From Nakamurella sp. PAMC28650 (GTDB taxonomy: Bacteria > Actinomycetota > Actinomycetes > Mycobacteriales > Nakamurellaceae): DNA of 64,000 nt. Under the pieces are notes generated by a model. That model was not told the origin of the DNA. It did not search any database and worked only from the letters and a program-made list of their open reading frames with translations. Shown one piece after another: positions 37,988 through 48,006 of this stretch. The DNA lies in contig NZ_CP060298.1 in assembly GCF_014303395.1 (NCBI RefSeq), forward strand, positions 4,731,001 through 4,795,000, written 5' to 3'. Numbering within the stretch: position 1 is the first letter of the stretch; every line of letters starts with the position of its first letter. The translations under genes and the position numbers were made by a program.

Positions 37988-39589
37988 TCAGTCGGCGGCG
38001 ATGCCCCTGATCGCGCTGGCGGAGACCGATGCCCCGATCCGCTCGAGCAGTTCCGAACCCGGGAGTCCGTCGACCCGCAGCACCATGATCGATGCGTGCC
38101 CGGAGATCTCCTGGGAGATCTGGGCCGCGAGGATGTTCACGCCCGCATCACCCAGCAGGTGTCCGACCGTCCCCATCACGCCGGGGCGGTCCGCGTAGGC
38201 CAGCACCAGCAGGTCGCCCTCGGCGCGCAGATCGAAGTGCCGATCGTTGATCTCGATCAGCTTGGCGACCTGGTGCGGCCCGGACAACGTGCCCGAGACG
38301 GACCGGCTGGAACCGTCCGTCATCGCGGCCTGCAGGGTGATCGAGGAACGGTAGTCGCCGGTCTCCTTCGTCGAGGAGCCGGACAGGCTCAGCCCGTGTT
38401 CGGCGGCCAGCGACGGCGCGTTGACGAAGGTGACGGCCTCGTTGATGACCTGTCCGAAGATACCCCGGACGGCCGCGAGCTGCAGGATCGTCGTGTCGGA
38501 GTCGGCCAGGTCACCGCGAACCTCGACGACGACCTTGGCCGGCACCGCGCCCGCCACGGCGGTCAGGATGGTGCCGAGCCGGGAGGCCAGCGGGATCCAG
38601 GGGCGGACGTCGTCGGCAACCGGCCCGGCGGCCTGGACGTTGACCGCGTCGGGTACGAAATCGCCGCGCAGGGCGAGCTTGACCGACCTCGCGACCGCGG
38701 TGCCGGCCTTGTCCTGGGCCTCCGTGGTCGAGGCGCCGAGGTGGGGAGTCAGCACGATGTTCGGTGCAGTCAGCAGCGGGTTGTCCCCGGCCGGCGGTTC
38801 GGTCACGTAGACGTCGATGCCGGCGCCTGCCACCCGGCCCTCGGCCAGGGCGTCGGCCAGCGCCTGCTCGTCGATCAGCCCGCCGCGGGCGGCATTGATG
38901 ATCAGCACGTTCGGTTTGACGGTGGCCAGTTCGGCGGCCCCGATCAGACCGAGGGTCTCCTTCGTCCTCGGAAGGTGGATGGAGATGATGTCGGCCTCGC
39001 GCAGCAAGGTCGGGAGGTCGACGAGGGTGACGCCCAGGGCCGCCGCCCTGGCCGGCTGCAGGTACGGGTCGTACGCGATGACGTTGGTGTCGAAGGCGGC
39101 GATACGGGCCGCGAACAGCTGCCCGATGCGGCCGAGACCGACGACGCCGACTGTCTTGTCGGCGATCTCGACGCCCATGAACTTGCTGCGCTTCCATTCG
39201 CCGGCGGCCATCGTCGCGTGGGCGGCCGGGATCTGCCGGGCCACCGACATCAGCAGGGCGATCGCGTGCTCGGCGGCGGTGATGATGTTCGACTGCGGCG
39301 CGTTGACCACCAGGACGCCGCGGGCGGTGGCAGCGGGCACATCGACGTTGTCGAGACCGATGCCGGCCCTGGCCACCACCTTGAGCCGCGGGGCCGCGGC
39401 CAGCGCCTCGGCATCCATGGTGGTGGCGGAGCGGATCAGGACGGCGTCGGCGTCGGCGAGCGCCGGTAGGAGCGCAGCGCGGTCGGCGCCGTCGACGTAC
39501 CTGATGTCGAAGTCCGACCCGAGCACGTCCATCGCCGACCGGGCGAGCTTCTCGGCGATCAGCACAACAGGTTGGGCGGCGTTAGGCAC
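37988..39589 (-). CDS. serA: D-3-phosphoglycerate dehydrogenase
   Basis: First step of serine synthesis. The 533-residue length is that of the long type I enzyme. The N-terminal substrate/NAD domains contain ARAGIGLDNVDV, the Rossmann loop VVGLGRIGQLFAARI, NAARGGLIDEQAL (active-site Arg) and LTPHLGASTTEAQ (active-site His). They are followed by the intervening ASB domain and a C-terminal ACT domain (VLAYADRPGVMGTVGHLLGDAGVNILAAQI) that binds L-serine for feedback inhibition. GTG at 39589 has GGAG ten bases upstream. A five-codon ATG frame overlapping this start is noted as chance. Confidence 0.97.
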   Translation of the reverse strand: MPNAAQPVVLIAEKLARSAMDVLGSDFDIRYVDGADRAALLPALADADAVLIRSATTMDAEALAAAPRLKVVARAGIGLDNVDVPAATARGVLVVNAPQSNIITAAEHAIALLMSVARQIPAAHATMAAGEWKRSKFMGVEIADKTVGVVGLGRIGQLFAARIAAFDTNVIAYDPYLQPARAAALGVTLVDLPTLLREADIISIHLPRTKETLGLIGAAELATVKPNVLIINAARGGLIDEQALADALAEGRVAGAGIDVYVTEPPAGDNPLLTAPNIVLTPHLGASTTEAQDKAGTAVARSVKLALRGDFVPDAVNVQAAGPVADDVRPWIPLASRLGTILTAVAGAVPAKVVVEVRGDLADSDTTILQLAAVRGIFGQVINEAVTFVNAPSLAAEHGLSLSGSSTKETGDYRSSITLQAAMTDGSSRSVSGTLSGPHQVAKLIEINDRHFDLRAEGDLLVLAYADRPGVMGTVGHLLGDAGVNILAAQISQEISGHASIMVLRVDGLPGSELLERIGASVSASAIRGIAAD

Positions 39590-39912
39590 GCTTGTTCATC
39601 TCCGTCTTGGATCACCGGCCGCGAGTCGATCCCTTGGCCGCCTACCTCCGACAGGGAACCGGCGGTCTGCCACGGTGCCGGAGGTCCTGTCAGCCCGGGT
39701 GCTTCGGTGCACTCGGCCGCTCATCGTATCGAGACCTCCACCATCGATCTGGTCCGGCATCGCCACCCGGGGTGGCGACGTTCCCCGCGACGGCAGGTTC
39801 GACACCCGGTCCGGCGAAATAGTGTGGCCGAGTTCACTCGTTCCACTGCGCGATCCGTCGCTCCGGCCCTACAGTGATCTCGACTTCTCCAGCCATCGGA
39901 AGGAACCCAGCT
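39590..39912. other. Divergent intergenic region between serA and the proline-rich membrane protein
   Basis: 323 bases without a supported gene; it must contain both promoters. TACAGT near 39872-39877 is a possible -10 for the rightward gene, with no convincing -35. AAGGA just before 39913 is the ribosome site. No repeat or long hairpin seen. Confidence 0.5.
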
Positions 39913-40641
39913 GTGACCACTCCACCGCCCTACGGATCCGTGCCGGGACCGCCGCAGGGCTACCCGTCCGGACCGACGCCGCAGCAGGGGTATCCGGCCG
40001 GGGCCACTCCCCCGCCGGCCTACGGGCAGCAACCCGCCTACGGCCAACCCGAGTACGCCCAGCCCGCCTACGGGCAGCAACCCGCGTACGGTCAGCAACC
40101 GGCCTACGCCCAGCCCGCCTACGGGCAGCAGCCCGGATACCCGGCGCCCGGTTATCCGCCGGCCGGTTTCGGTGGTCCCGCCCAGGCCGCCCGTCCGGGC
40201 ATGGTCACCGCGGCGGCCGTCCTGGCCTTCATCTTCGGCGCGTTCGCGATCATCGGCTCGCTCATCACGGTGGCCGCCAGCAGCGTCGTCAGCTACGCCT
40301 CGTCCGTCTGCAACAGCGTCAACGTGAACGACCCCCAGTACACCGCCGACTGCCAGAACATCAACGGTTACAGCGGTTTCGCGAAGGTGCTGGCGATCGG
40401 GTTGGCCGTCGTCGCCATTCTGCTGATCTGGGGCGGTGTCCTCGCCCTGTCCGGCAAGAATTCCCAGCTGCTGGTCATCGGGTGCGCCGTCTACATCGTC
40501 GTGGAGATCATCTTCGCGATCGCCGCGTCGTTCGGCGGGACCGTCGTCGTCGGCTTCGTCGCGCCGGTGCTGATCCTGATCTTCCTGCTCAACCCGGGTT
40601 CCAGGGCCTGGTTCAGGGCGAAGGGCGGCAAGACCTTCTAG
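39913..40641 (+). CDS. Membrane protein with Pro/Gln/Tyr-rich N-terminal repeats
   Basis: 242 residues. The first 95 are cytoplasmic low complexity built from repeats such as AYGQQPAYGQPEYAQP, with PPPYG and GYP units, common in actinobacterial cell-division and envelope proteins. Four hydrophobic segments follow (about 98-120, 155-175, 180-200, 203-222), with two Cys in the first extracytoplasmic loop (SSVCNSVN, TADCQNIN). GTG at 39913 has AAGGA upstream; the frame to 39874 is not needed. Convergent with ilvC. Family and function not recognised. Confidence 0.8.
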   Translation: MTTPPPYGSVPGPPQGYPSGPTPQQGYPAGATPPPAYGQQPAYGQPEYAQPAYGQQPAYGQQPAYAQPAYGQQPGYPAPGYPPAGFGGPAQAARPGMVTAAAVLAFIFGAFAIIGSLITVAASSVVSYASSVCNSVNVNDPQYTADCQNINGYSGFAKVLAIGLAVVAILLIWGGVLALSGKNSQLLVIGCAVYIVVEIIFAIAASFGGTVVVGFVAPVLILIFLLNPGSRAWFRAKGGKTF

Positions 40642-40668
40642 TCCCGCGCTGACGTGGCCGATCTGCAG

Positions 40669-40706
40669 CTCCGGCCCGCCTCCCGTGGTGCGGGCGCGGG
40701 CCGGAG
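40669..40706. terminator. Bidirectional hairpin between the proline-rich gene and ilvC
   Basis: CTCCGGCCCGC (40669-40679) pairs perfectly with GCGGGCCGGAG (40696-40706). The loop itself can form CCCG/CGGG. It lies between two convergent stops, 28 bases after one and 18 before the other. Confidence 0.75.
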
Positions 40707-40723
40707 GTCGGTGCCGGGGTAGG

Positions 40724-41914
<1,191 letters not shown>

Positions 41915-42427
41915 TCAGTCGGCGCGGAGGCGTTCGGTGGTGATCGACTTCGCGCCGCGACCCAGCGCCACCATGCCCGACTGGACGAGTTCGCGGACGC
42001 CGAACGGCTCGAGCATCCGGACCAACGCCTCCAGCTTGTCGCTGGTTCCGGCCGCCTCGATGGTCATGGAGTCCGGGGTCACGTCCACCACGTGCGCGCG
42101 GAACATGTCGACGATCGTGACGACCTGGGCGCGGACGGCGGAATCGGCCCGGAGTTTGATCAGCAGCAGCTCCCGGTAGACCGAGGCGTTCGGTGCGAGC
42201 TCCACGATCTTGAGCACGTTGATCAGCTTGTTGAGCTGCTTGGTCACCTGCTCCAACGGAAGATCGTCCACCTCGACGACGATCGTCATCCGGGAGACCT
42301 CGGGGTTCTCCGTCGGGCCGACCGCGAGCGAGTGGATGTTGAACTGGCGGCGTGAGAAGAGCGACGAGACCCGGGCCAGCACACCCGGTTTGTTCTCGAC
42401 CAGGACCGAAAGCGTATGACGGGTCAC
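41915..42427 (-). CDS. ilvN: Acetolactate synthase regulatory subunit
   Basis: The 170-residue valine-sensing partner of IlvB. An N-terminal ACT domain (HTLSVLVENKPGVLARVSSLFSRRQFNIHSLAVGPTENPEVSRMTIVV) is followed by the second ferredoxin-like domain with ELLLIKLRADSAVRAQVV and the C-terminal EALVRMLEPFGVRELVQSGMVALGRG. GTG at 42427. It lies 88 bases after ilvB in the same operon and therefore under the ilvB leader. Confidence 0.97.
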   Translation of the reverse strand: MTRHTLSVLVENKPGVLARVSSLFSRRQFNIHSLAVGPTENPEVSRMTIVVEVDDLPLEQVTKQLNKLINVLKIVELAPNASVYRELLLIKLRADSAVRAQVVTIVDMFRAHVVDVTPDSMTIEAAGTSDKLEALVRMLEPFGVRELVQSGMVALGRGAKSITTERLRAD

Positions 42428-42515
42428 GACTTATTCTTCGTCGAACTGTGCTGGACCGGCCGACGTCGTCGTTCGGCGACGAGGGCAACGGACGCACGGA
42501 CTGGACACTGTCGCC

Positions 42516-44456
42516 TCATTCTTCGTCGAACAGCGGTCGGATACCCCGGGCGGCCATGATCTCGCTGTTGCCGGTCCCGGAGGCCACCATCGGCCAGACC
42601 TGCGCGTCGGCGCCGACGGTGAAGTCGACCACCACCGGACGATCGTTGATGGCCATGGCCGCCTCGATCGTCCGATCGACGTCCTCCTTGGACTCGCAGC
42701 GCAGTCCGACGCAGCCGTAGGCCTCGGCCAGCACCTTGAAGTCGGGGATCCGGTGCTTGTGGGTACCGAGATCGGTCTGGCTGTAACGCTCGCCGTAGAA
42801 CAGCGTCTGCCACTGGCGGACCATGCCCAGATTGCCGTTGTTGATGATGGCGACCTTGATGGGGATGCCCTCGATGGCGCAGGTGGCCAGTTCCTGGTTG
42901 GTCATCTGGAAGCAGCCGTCACCGTCGATCGCCCAGACGACGGAGTCCGGCATGCCCATCTTGGCGCCCATGGCGGCCGGGACCGCGTAGCCCATCGTGC
43001 CAAGACCGCCGGAGTTGAGCCAGGTGTAGGGCTTCTCGTACGAGATGAACTGGGCCGCCCACATCTGGTGCTGGCCGACCCCGGCCGCGAAGATGGTGTC
43101 CGGACCGCAGATCTTGCCGAGCCGTTCGATCACGTACTGCGGCGACAGCGAGCCGTCGGTGGGCTCGTCGTAGCCGAGCGGGAAGGTTTCGCGGACCCCG
43201 TCCAGTTCGGCCCACCATGCCGTCAGGTCGGCCACCACGCCACTGGTCTGCTCGATGGCGATCGCCGAGATCAGCTCGGAGATGACCTCCTTCGCGTCCC
43301 CCACGATCGGCACGTCGACCGCGCGGTTCTTGCCGATCTCGGCCGGGTCGATGTCGGCGTGGATGATCGTCGCCTCCGGAGCGAACGACGACAGCTGTCC
43401 CGTCACGCGATCGTCGAACCGGGCGCCGAGGGCGATGATCAGATCAGCCCGCTGCATGGAGGCGACCGCGGCGACGGTGCCGTGCATGCCCGGCATGCCC
43501 AGGTGCTGGAGGTGCGAGTCGGGGAAGGCCCCGCGGGCCATCAACGTGGTGACCACCGGGATCCCGGTCAGTTCGACGAGCACCTTGAGCTGCTCGGACG
43601 CGTGTGCCTTGAGCACACCCCCACCGACGTAGAAGACCGGACGGCGGGAGGCGGCGATCAACCTGGCCGCGGCATTGATCTGACCGGCATGCGGCTTGGA
43701 GGCCGGCCGGTAGCCGGGCAGGTGCACCTCGGTCGGCCACTTGAAGACGGTCTCGGCCTGCAGGATGTCCTTCGGGATGTCGACCAGCACGGGGCCGGGC
43801 CGGCCGGTCGAGGCCAGATGGAAGGCCTGGGCGATCACCATCGGGATCTCGGCCGGGTCGGTCACCATGAAGTTGTGCTTGGTGATCGGCATCGTGATGC
43901 CGCAGATATCGGCTTCCTGGAACCCGTCGGTGCCGATCAGCGACCGGCCGACCTGCCCGGTGATCGCGACCAGCGGCACCGAATCCATGTGGGCATCGGC
44001 GATCGGGGTGACCAGATTGGTGGCCCCCGGACCGGACGTGGCCATGCAGACGCCCACCCGGCCGGACGCCTGGGCGTAGCCGGTGGCGGCGTGCCCGGCC
44101 CCCTGCTCGTGACGGACCAGGATGTGGCGCACCTTCACCGAGTCGAAGAGCGGATCGTAGATGGGCAGCACCGCCCCGCCGGGGATGCCGAAGACGATCT
44201 CGACGCCGGCCTCCTCGAGGGAACGCACGACCGACTTCGCGCCGGTCACGTACTCGACGTCGGGATCACGGGACACGGCGGTCCCGGCCGGCTGGGTCCC
44301 GTTCGGCTGGGCCGCGGCCGGCTGGGTGGCGGCCAGCGCCCGTGCGGCAGCGTTGCCCCCCGGATGCGCGTTCGCGCCCGGGTGGGCGTTCGTCCCCGGG
44401 TGGGCGTGTGCGGCGGAGGGACGACCTGCCGGAGGAGCGGTCGGTGTCTGGGTCAT
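42516..44456 (-). CDS. ilvB: Acetolactate synthase catalytic subunit
   Basis: A ThDP enzyme making acetolactate or acetohydroxybutyrate. 646 residues. After a low-complexity lead of about 65 residues with three AHPG-type repeats, the core begins [23 protein letters not shown] with the ThDP-activating Glu; [40 protein letters not shown] and the ThDP-Mg motif from [12 protein letters not shown] to AIINN are present. ATG at 44456 follows AGAAGG, embedded in a palindrome. A 390-base leader with an attenuator precedes it; ilvN and ilvC follow. Confidence 0.97.
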   Translation of the reverse strand: MTQTPTAPPAGRPSAAHAHPGTNAHPGANAHPGGNAAARALAATQPAAAQPNGTQPAGTAVSRDPDVEYVTGAKSVVRSLEEAGVEIVFGIPGGAVLPIYDPLFDSVKVRHILVRHEQGAGHAATGYAQASGRVGVCMATSGPGATNLVTPIADAHMDSVPLVAITGQVGRSLIGTDGFQEADICGITMPITKHNFMVTDPAEIPMVIAQAFHLASTGRPGPVLVDIPKDILQAETVFKWPTEVHLPGYRPASKPHAGQINAAARLIAASRRPVFYVGGGVLKAHASEQLKVLVELTGIPVVTTLMARGAFPDSHLQHLGMPGMHGTVAAVASMQRADLIIALGARFDDRVTGQLSSFAPEATIIHADIDPAEIGKNRAVDVPIVGDAKEVISELISAIAIEQTSGVVADLTAWWAELDGVRETFPLGYDEPTDGSLSPQYVIERLGKICGPDTIFAAGVGQHQMWAAQFISYEKPYTWLNSGGLGTMGYAVPAAMGAKMGMPDSVVWAIDGDGCFQMTNQELATCAIEGIPIKVAIINNGNLGMVRQWQTLFYGERYSQTDLGTHKHRIPDFKVLAEAYGCVGLRCESKEDVDRTIEAAMAINDRPVVVDFTVGADAQVWPMVASGTGNSEIMAARGIRPLFDEE

Positions 44457-44458
44457 GG

Positions 44459-44473
44459 CAGAAGGACCTTCTG
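44459..44473. promoter_or_regulatory. Perfect 15-bp palindrome over the ilvB ribosome binding site
   Basis: CAGAAGG, A, CCTTCTG reads the same on both strands and contains the AGAAGG Shine-Dalgarno copy immediately before the ilvB ATG (44456). It could hide the site in a small hairpin or be a protein-binding site. Chance is possible at this size. Confidence 0.4.
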
Positions 44474-44726
44474 ACGTTCGCCGGTGCTGGTGGTGCGGCC
44501 GGCTGGGGTGGTTGATCGGGAGGCAACAGGCTTCCGGACGTGAGGTGCGTGGTCACGCCGCAGAGGGAGACGTCCAGGGTGGAGACGCCCCCGTGCAATG
44601 GGGATGCGGGAAAACGGTTCGACCGACGGGGTTGTCGACCGAGGTGGGTGCCGGCGAAGAACTGTTCTGCTCTCTCGCATCTGTCACCATCCACCTGTCG
44701 GTTCCGCTGGGTAGCCCGGGTGTGGG

Positions 44727-44770
44727 CAATAAAAAACCCCTCGTCACCGGCATGCGGGGACCAAGGGGTT
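44727..44770 (-). terminator. ilvB attenuator: intrinsic terminator with U tail
   Basis: On the minus strand AACCCCT (44770-44764) pairs with AGGGGTT (44741-44735), closing a loop that can pair further, and is followed directly by TTTTTATT. This is a Rho-independent terminator located between the leader peptide and ilvB, 270 bases before the ilvB start. A second hairpin (CGGTC/GACCG with inner GGCC/GGCC) lies between the peptide stop and this terminator and may be the pause structure. Confidence 0.8.
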
Positions 44771-44819
44771 GCGCGTCTGTTCCGGTCTGGGCCTGGTGTG
44801 GCCGACCGAGTGCGACGCG

Positions 44820-44846
44820 CTAGCGGAGTACGAGAATCTGGGACAC
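44820..44846 (-). CDS. ilv leader peptide, eight residues (MSQILVLR)
   Basis: GTG TCC CAG ATT CTC GTA CTC CGC TAG encodes fMet-Ser-Gln-Ile-Leu-Val-Leu-Arg. Four consecutive codons for Ile, Leu, Val, Leu, upstream of a terminator and of ilvB, are the hallmark of transcription attenuation by branched-chain aminoacyl-tRNA supply. The GTG lies seven bases after the -10 box of an excellent promoter, so the peptide is probably translated from a leaderless transcript. Similar short peptides precede ilvB in corynebacteria, mycobacteria and Streptomyces. Confidence 0.8.
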   Translation of the reverse strand: MSQILVLR

Positions 44847-44853
44847 GAAATGG

Positions 44854-44882
44854 ACCCTACGGTGGCCGGGAGCACGTGTCAA
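44854..44882 (-). promoter_or_regulatory. Promoter of the ilvBNC operon
   Basis: On the minus strand a consensus TTGACA (44882-44877), 17-base spacer and TAGGGT (44859-44854). The predicted start at 44846-44847 coincides with the leader peptide GTG. Confidence 0.85.
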
Positions 44883-44987
44883 ACCAGCGGGTCCGGAACC
44901 GGCAGGCAGGGGCGGCGACTCCCCGACGAGCCCGACCTGCATCGACATTCCACCCGGGCAGGTGCTCGGAGGTGGGACGATGCGTAC

Positions 44988-45515
44988 GTGAGCCGTCCAG
45001 ACCGTGCCGTGTTCCGCCTCCCCGTGATCTCCGTCCTGATCCCGTTCCTGGCGTTCGTGTGCATCACCCCCCTGGCCAACGCCGGACCCACCGCCTTTCT
45101 GGCCTTCTACCTGTTCCCCTTGGCCGCCCTGGTCTACATCCTGATCACCAGGACGGTTGCGGACCCGACGAGCATCCGGGCTTCAGGCCCGCGGGGCGTT
45201 CGCCGGATCGCGTGGTCGGATCTGGACGGACTGGAATTCCGGGGCCCGCGGTGGGCGACCGCAGTGGGCCTGGACGGTCGCAGGATCCGGTTGCCGATGG
45301 TGCGCCCCCGTGACATGTACCGGCTGGCCGCGGTGTCAGGGGGACGACTGCTGATCGGCAAGGACGCCCCCACCCCGGAACCGGAGGACGGCGATCCGGA
45401 GGCCGACGAGGCCCCCGGGACCGACCACGCCACCGGCGGTGTCGGCGGGGCTGTGGCGTCCGGACCTGAAGAGTCCGTCCGCACGCCCGCCGGGGCCGTC
45501 GTCGACGACGAGTAA
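44988..45515 (+). CDS. PH-domain membrane protein, Cfp6-like
   Basis: 175 residues: an N-terminal pair of hydrophobic helices (VISVLIPFLAFVCITPLAN and AFLAFYLFPLAALVYILI) followed by a small bacterial PH-like domain (IRASGPRGVRRIAWSDLDGLEFRGPRWATAVGLDGRRIRLPMVRPRDMYRLAAVS) and an acidic disordered tail. It is divergent from ilvB, the position of M. tuberculosis Rv3004 (Cfp6), whose homologues share this layout. The GTG at 44988 is the best available start, with GGAGG some 14 bases upstream. Function unknown. Confidence 0.8.
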   Translation: MSRPDRAVFRLPVISVLIPFLAFVCITPLANAGPTAFLAFYLFPLAALVYILITRTVADPTSIRASGPRGVRRIAWSDLDGLEFRGPRWATAVGLDGRRIRLPMVRPRDMYRLAAVSGGRLLIGKDAPTPEPEDGDPEADEAPGTDHATGGVGGAVASGPEESVRTPAGAVVDDE

Positions 45516-45587
45516 CGTCGTCATTTCCCCAGTGACCGCAACAAACTGCTGAGCAGCACGGCAGACCCCGTCCGGCAGGAGTTCCAC

Positions 45588-47450
45588 ATGCCCCCGCTTC
45601 GTTCCAGAACCTCTACCCACGGCCGCAACATGGCCGGGGCCCGCGCCCTCTGGCGGGCGACCGGCATGACGGATTCCGATTTCGGCAAGCCGATCGTCGC
45701 GATCGCCAACTCGTACACGCAGTTCGTCCCCGGACACGTCCACCTCAAGGACATGGGCGACCTCGTCGCCGGGTCGATCAGGGAGGCGGGCGGGGTCAGC
45801 AAGGAGTTCAACACCATCGCCGTCGACGACGGCATCGCCATGGGTCACGCCGGCATGCTGTACTCGCTGCCCAGCCGCGAGCTCATCGCCGACTCCGTCG
45901 AGTACATGGTCAATGCGCACACCGCCGACGCGCTCGTCTGCATCTCGAACTGCGACAAGATCACCCCCGGCATGTTGATGGCTGCACTGAGGATGAACAT
46001 CCCGGTGGTCTTCGTCTCCGGCGGCCCGATGGAGGCCGGCAAGGCCGTCGTCGTGGACGGGGTGGCCCACCCTTCGTCCGACCTGATCACCGCGATCTCG
46101 GCCTCGGCGACGCCAGGGGTCGACAGCGAGTCGCTCGACGAGGTGGAGCGCTCCGCCTGCCCGACGTGTGGCTCCTGCTCCGGCATGTTCACCGCCAACT
46201 CGATGAACTGCCTGGCCGAGGCACTCGGACTTGCGCTGCCCGGCAACGGTTCCACCCTGGCCACCCACATCGCGCGGAAGGACCTCTTCCTGCGGGCCGG
46301 ATCGCTTGTCGTGGAACTCGCGAAGAAGTTCTACGAGCAGGACGACGAGTCGGTCCTGCCGCGCAACATCGCCACCAAGGCCGCGTTCGGCAACGCGATG
46401 GCACTGGACGTCGCGATGGGCGGCTCGACGAACACCGTCCTGCACATCCTGGCCGCGGCCATCGAGGGCGAGATCGACTTCACCCTGGCCGATATCGACG
46501 CCATCAGCAAGCAGGTGCCGTGTCTGTCCAAGGTCGCCCCGAACTCGGACTTCCACATGGAGGACGTGCACCGGGCCGGCGGTATCCCGGCGATCCTCGG
46601 CGAGCTCTACCGGGCCGATCTGCTCGACACGTCCGTGCACACGGTGCATTCGCCGGACATCGAGTCCTGGCTGACGGAATGGGACATCCGGTCGGCGTCG
46701 CCGTCGGCCGCCGCCCTGGAGCTCTTCCACGCCGCTCCCGGTGGAGTCCGCACGGTGCAGGCGTTCTCGACCGCCAACCGCTGGAGTTCCCTCGATACCG
46801 ACCCGGTGGCAGGGTGCATCCACGACAAGGCGCACGCCTACACGGTCGAGGGCGGGCTGCAGGTGCTCTACGGCAACATCGCGCTCGACGGGGCCGTCAT
46901 CAAGACCGCCGGCATCGACCCGTCGCTGTTCCACTTCACCGGCACCGCCATCGTTCTCGAGTCGCAGGAAGACGCCGTCGAGGCCATCCTGGGCAAACGG
47001 GTCCAGCCCGGGCACGTCGTGGTGATCCGGTACGAAGGCCCCGCCGGCGGCCCCGGCATGCAGGAGATGCTGCACCCGACGTCCTTCCTCAAGGGCCTCG
47101 GCCTCGGCAAGGTCTGCGCACTGATCACCGACGGCCGGTTCTCGGGTGGGTCCTCCGGGATCTCCGTCGGGCACATCTCACCCGAGGCCTGGGCCGGCGG
47201 TGCGATCGGGCTGATCGAGGACGGCGACACGATCGAGATCGACGTGGACAACCGCGTGCTGCGCCTGGATGTCGGTGATGACGTGCTCGCCGAACGGCGG
47301 GCGAAGATGGAGGCCTCCGAGCGTCCGTGGGAGCCGCGCTCCCGCGATCGCGTCGTGTCCAAGGCGTTGCAGGCCTACGCCTCGATGGCCTCGTCGGCTT
47401 CGACCGGAGCCGTCCGGCACGTGCCGGCGCGGCAGCACAAGAACTCCTGA
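45588..47450 (+). CDS. ilvD: Dihydroxy-acid dehydratase
   Basis: Dehydrates dihydroxyisovalerate and dihydroxymethylvalerate to the 2-oxo acids. 620 residues, the long (E. coli-like) form rather than the roughly 570-residue form. [27 protein letters not shown] is the family start; Fe-S Cys are Cys122 (SNCDKITPG) and the [11 protein letters not shown] segment with Cys191, 194 and 197; [14 protein letters not shown] and [25 protein letters not shown] also match. ATG at 45588. It is close to ilvBNC but on the other strand, so not under the ilvB attenuator. Two PH-domain genes follow directly. Confidence 0.98.
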   Translation: MPPLRSRTSTHGRNMAGARALWRATGMTDSDFGKPIVAIANSYTQFVPGHVHLKDMGDLVAGSIREAGGVSKEFNTIAVDDGIAMGHAGMLYSLPSRELIADSVEYMVNAHTADALVCISNCDKITPGMLMAALRMNIPVVFVSGGPMEAGKAVVVDGVAHPSSDLITAISASATPGVDSESLDEVERSACPTCGSCSGMFTANSMNCLAEALGLALPGNGSTLATHIARKDLFLRAGSLVVELAKKFYEQDDESVLPRNIATKAAFGNAMALDVAMGGSTNTVLHILAAAIEGEIDFTLADIDAISKQVPCLSKVAPNSDFHMEDVHRAGGIPAILGELYRADLLDTSVHTVHSPDIESWLTEWDIRSASPSAAALELFHAAPGGVRTVQAFSTANRWSSLDTDPVAGCIHDKAHAYTVEGGLQVLYGNIALDGAVIKTAGIDPSLFHFTGTAIVLESQEDAVEAILGKRVQPGHVVVIRYEGPAGGPGMQEMLHPTSFLKGLGLGKVCALITDGRFSGGSSGISVGHISPEAWAGGAIGLIEDGDTIEIDVDNRVLRLDVGDDVLAERRAKMEASERPWEPRSRDRVVSKALQAYASMASSASTGAVRHVPARQHKNS

Positions 47451-47454
47451 GGCC

Positions 47455-48006
47455 GTGACCGGTCTGCCGCCGCGGTCCGGTGCCGAAGCGTCGGCCCCGG
47501 CTCGGGCCGGGGCCGATCCGGCGCTGCCCGGCGACGATCCGGCCGCCCGGCATCGCCTCCCGGCCAGGGTGACGAACTACTGGCGGCTGCGGGCTGCCTC
47601 CTGGGGGGTGGTCGCGGCCGGACTGACGACCTGGTGGGCCATCGGTGTCGACTGGTTCGACCCCGTCGTCCGATGGTGCATCGTCGGGTTGGCCGTGCTG
47701 TGGTTCTTCGTCATCGGGGCGGCGATCGGGCCACCCATCCGGCGACGTCTGTTCTGGTACTCCATCTCGGGCGACGAGATCGATCTGCAGCACGGCTGGC
47801 TGGTCCGTACCCGCACCGTGATCCCGATGAACCGGGTGCAACATCTGAAATCCGAGCAGGGCCTGCTGGCGCGGCGCTTCCGTCTCTCCGACGTGCACAT
47901 CCACACCGCGGCCGGAGCAGTCGTCATCGACGGCCTCGACCAGGACGAGGCGGCCGACCTCCGGACACGCATCTCGGCGCTGGCCGGGTTGGCCGATGAC
48001 GTCTGA
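47455..48006 (+). CDS. PH-domain membrane protein, YdbS-like (bPH_2)
   Basis: 183 residues: a Pro/Ala-rich cytoplasmic start, two hydrophobic helices (about 45-65 and 70-92), then a bacterial PH domain IRRRLFWYSISGDEIDLQHGWLVRTRTVIPMNRVQHLKSEQGLLARRFRLSDVHIHTAAG, which is the bPH_2 (DUF304) signature. GTG at 47455 lies four bases after the ilvD stop, and its end overlaps the next gene by 11 bases. YdbS/YdbT pairs of this kind occur in many Gram-positives; a membrane-stress role has been proposed. Confidence 0.88.
   Translation: MTGLPPRSGAEASAPARAGADPALPGDDPAARHRLPARVTNYWRLRAASWGVVAAGLTTWWAIGVDWFDPVVRWCIVGLAVLWFFVIGAAIGPPIRRRLFWYSISGDEIDLQHGWLVRTRTVIPMNRVQHLKSEQGLLARRFRLSDVHIHTAAGAVVIDGLDQDEAADLRTRISALAGLADDV

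Noticed and set aside
36512..39469. 985-codon plus-strand frame across the subtilase and serA
   Set aside because: It runs antisense to two well-defined genes and through the intergenic tandem repeats, with no domain or start signal.
39582..39599. Five-codon frame MNKRA overlapping the serA start, as a possible leader peptide
   Set aside because: Its ATG touches the GGAG that serves the serA GTG at normal distance; no Ser-rich codons or terminator. Chance is the simplest view.
42753..44474. Long plus-strand open frame (573 codons) opposite ilvB
   Set aside because: It is the antisense shadow of ilvB, whose minus-strand protein matches the family end to end. Composition (Arg, Gly, His rich, no domain) is typical for shadows in GC-rich DNA.
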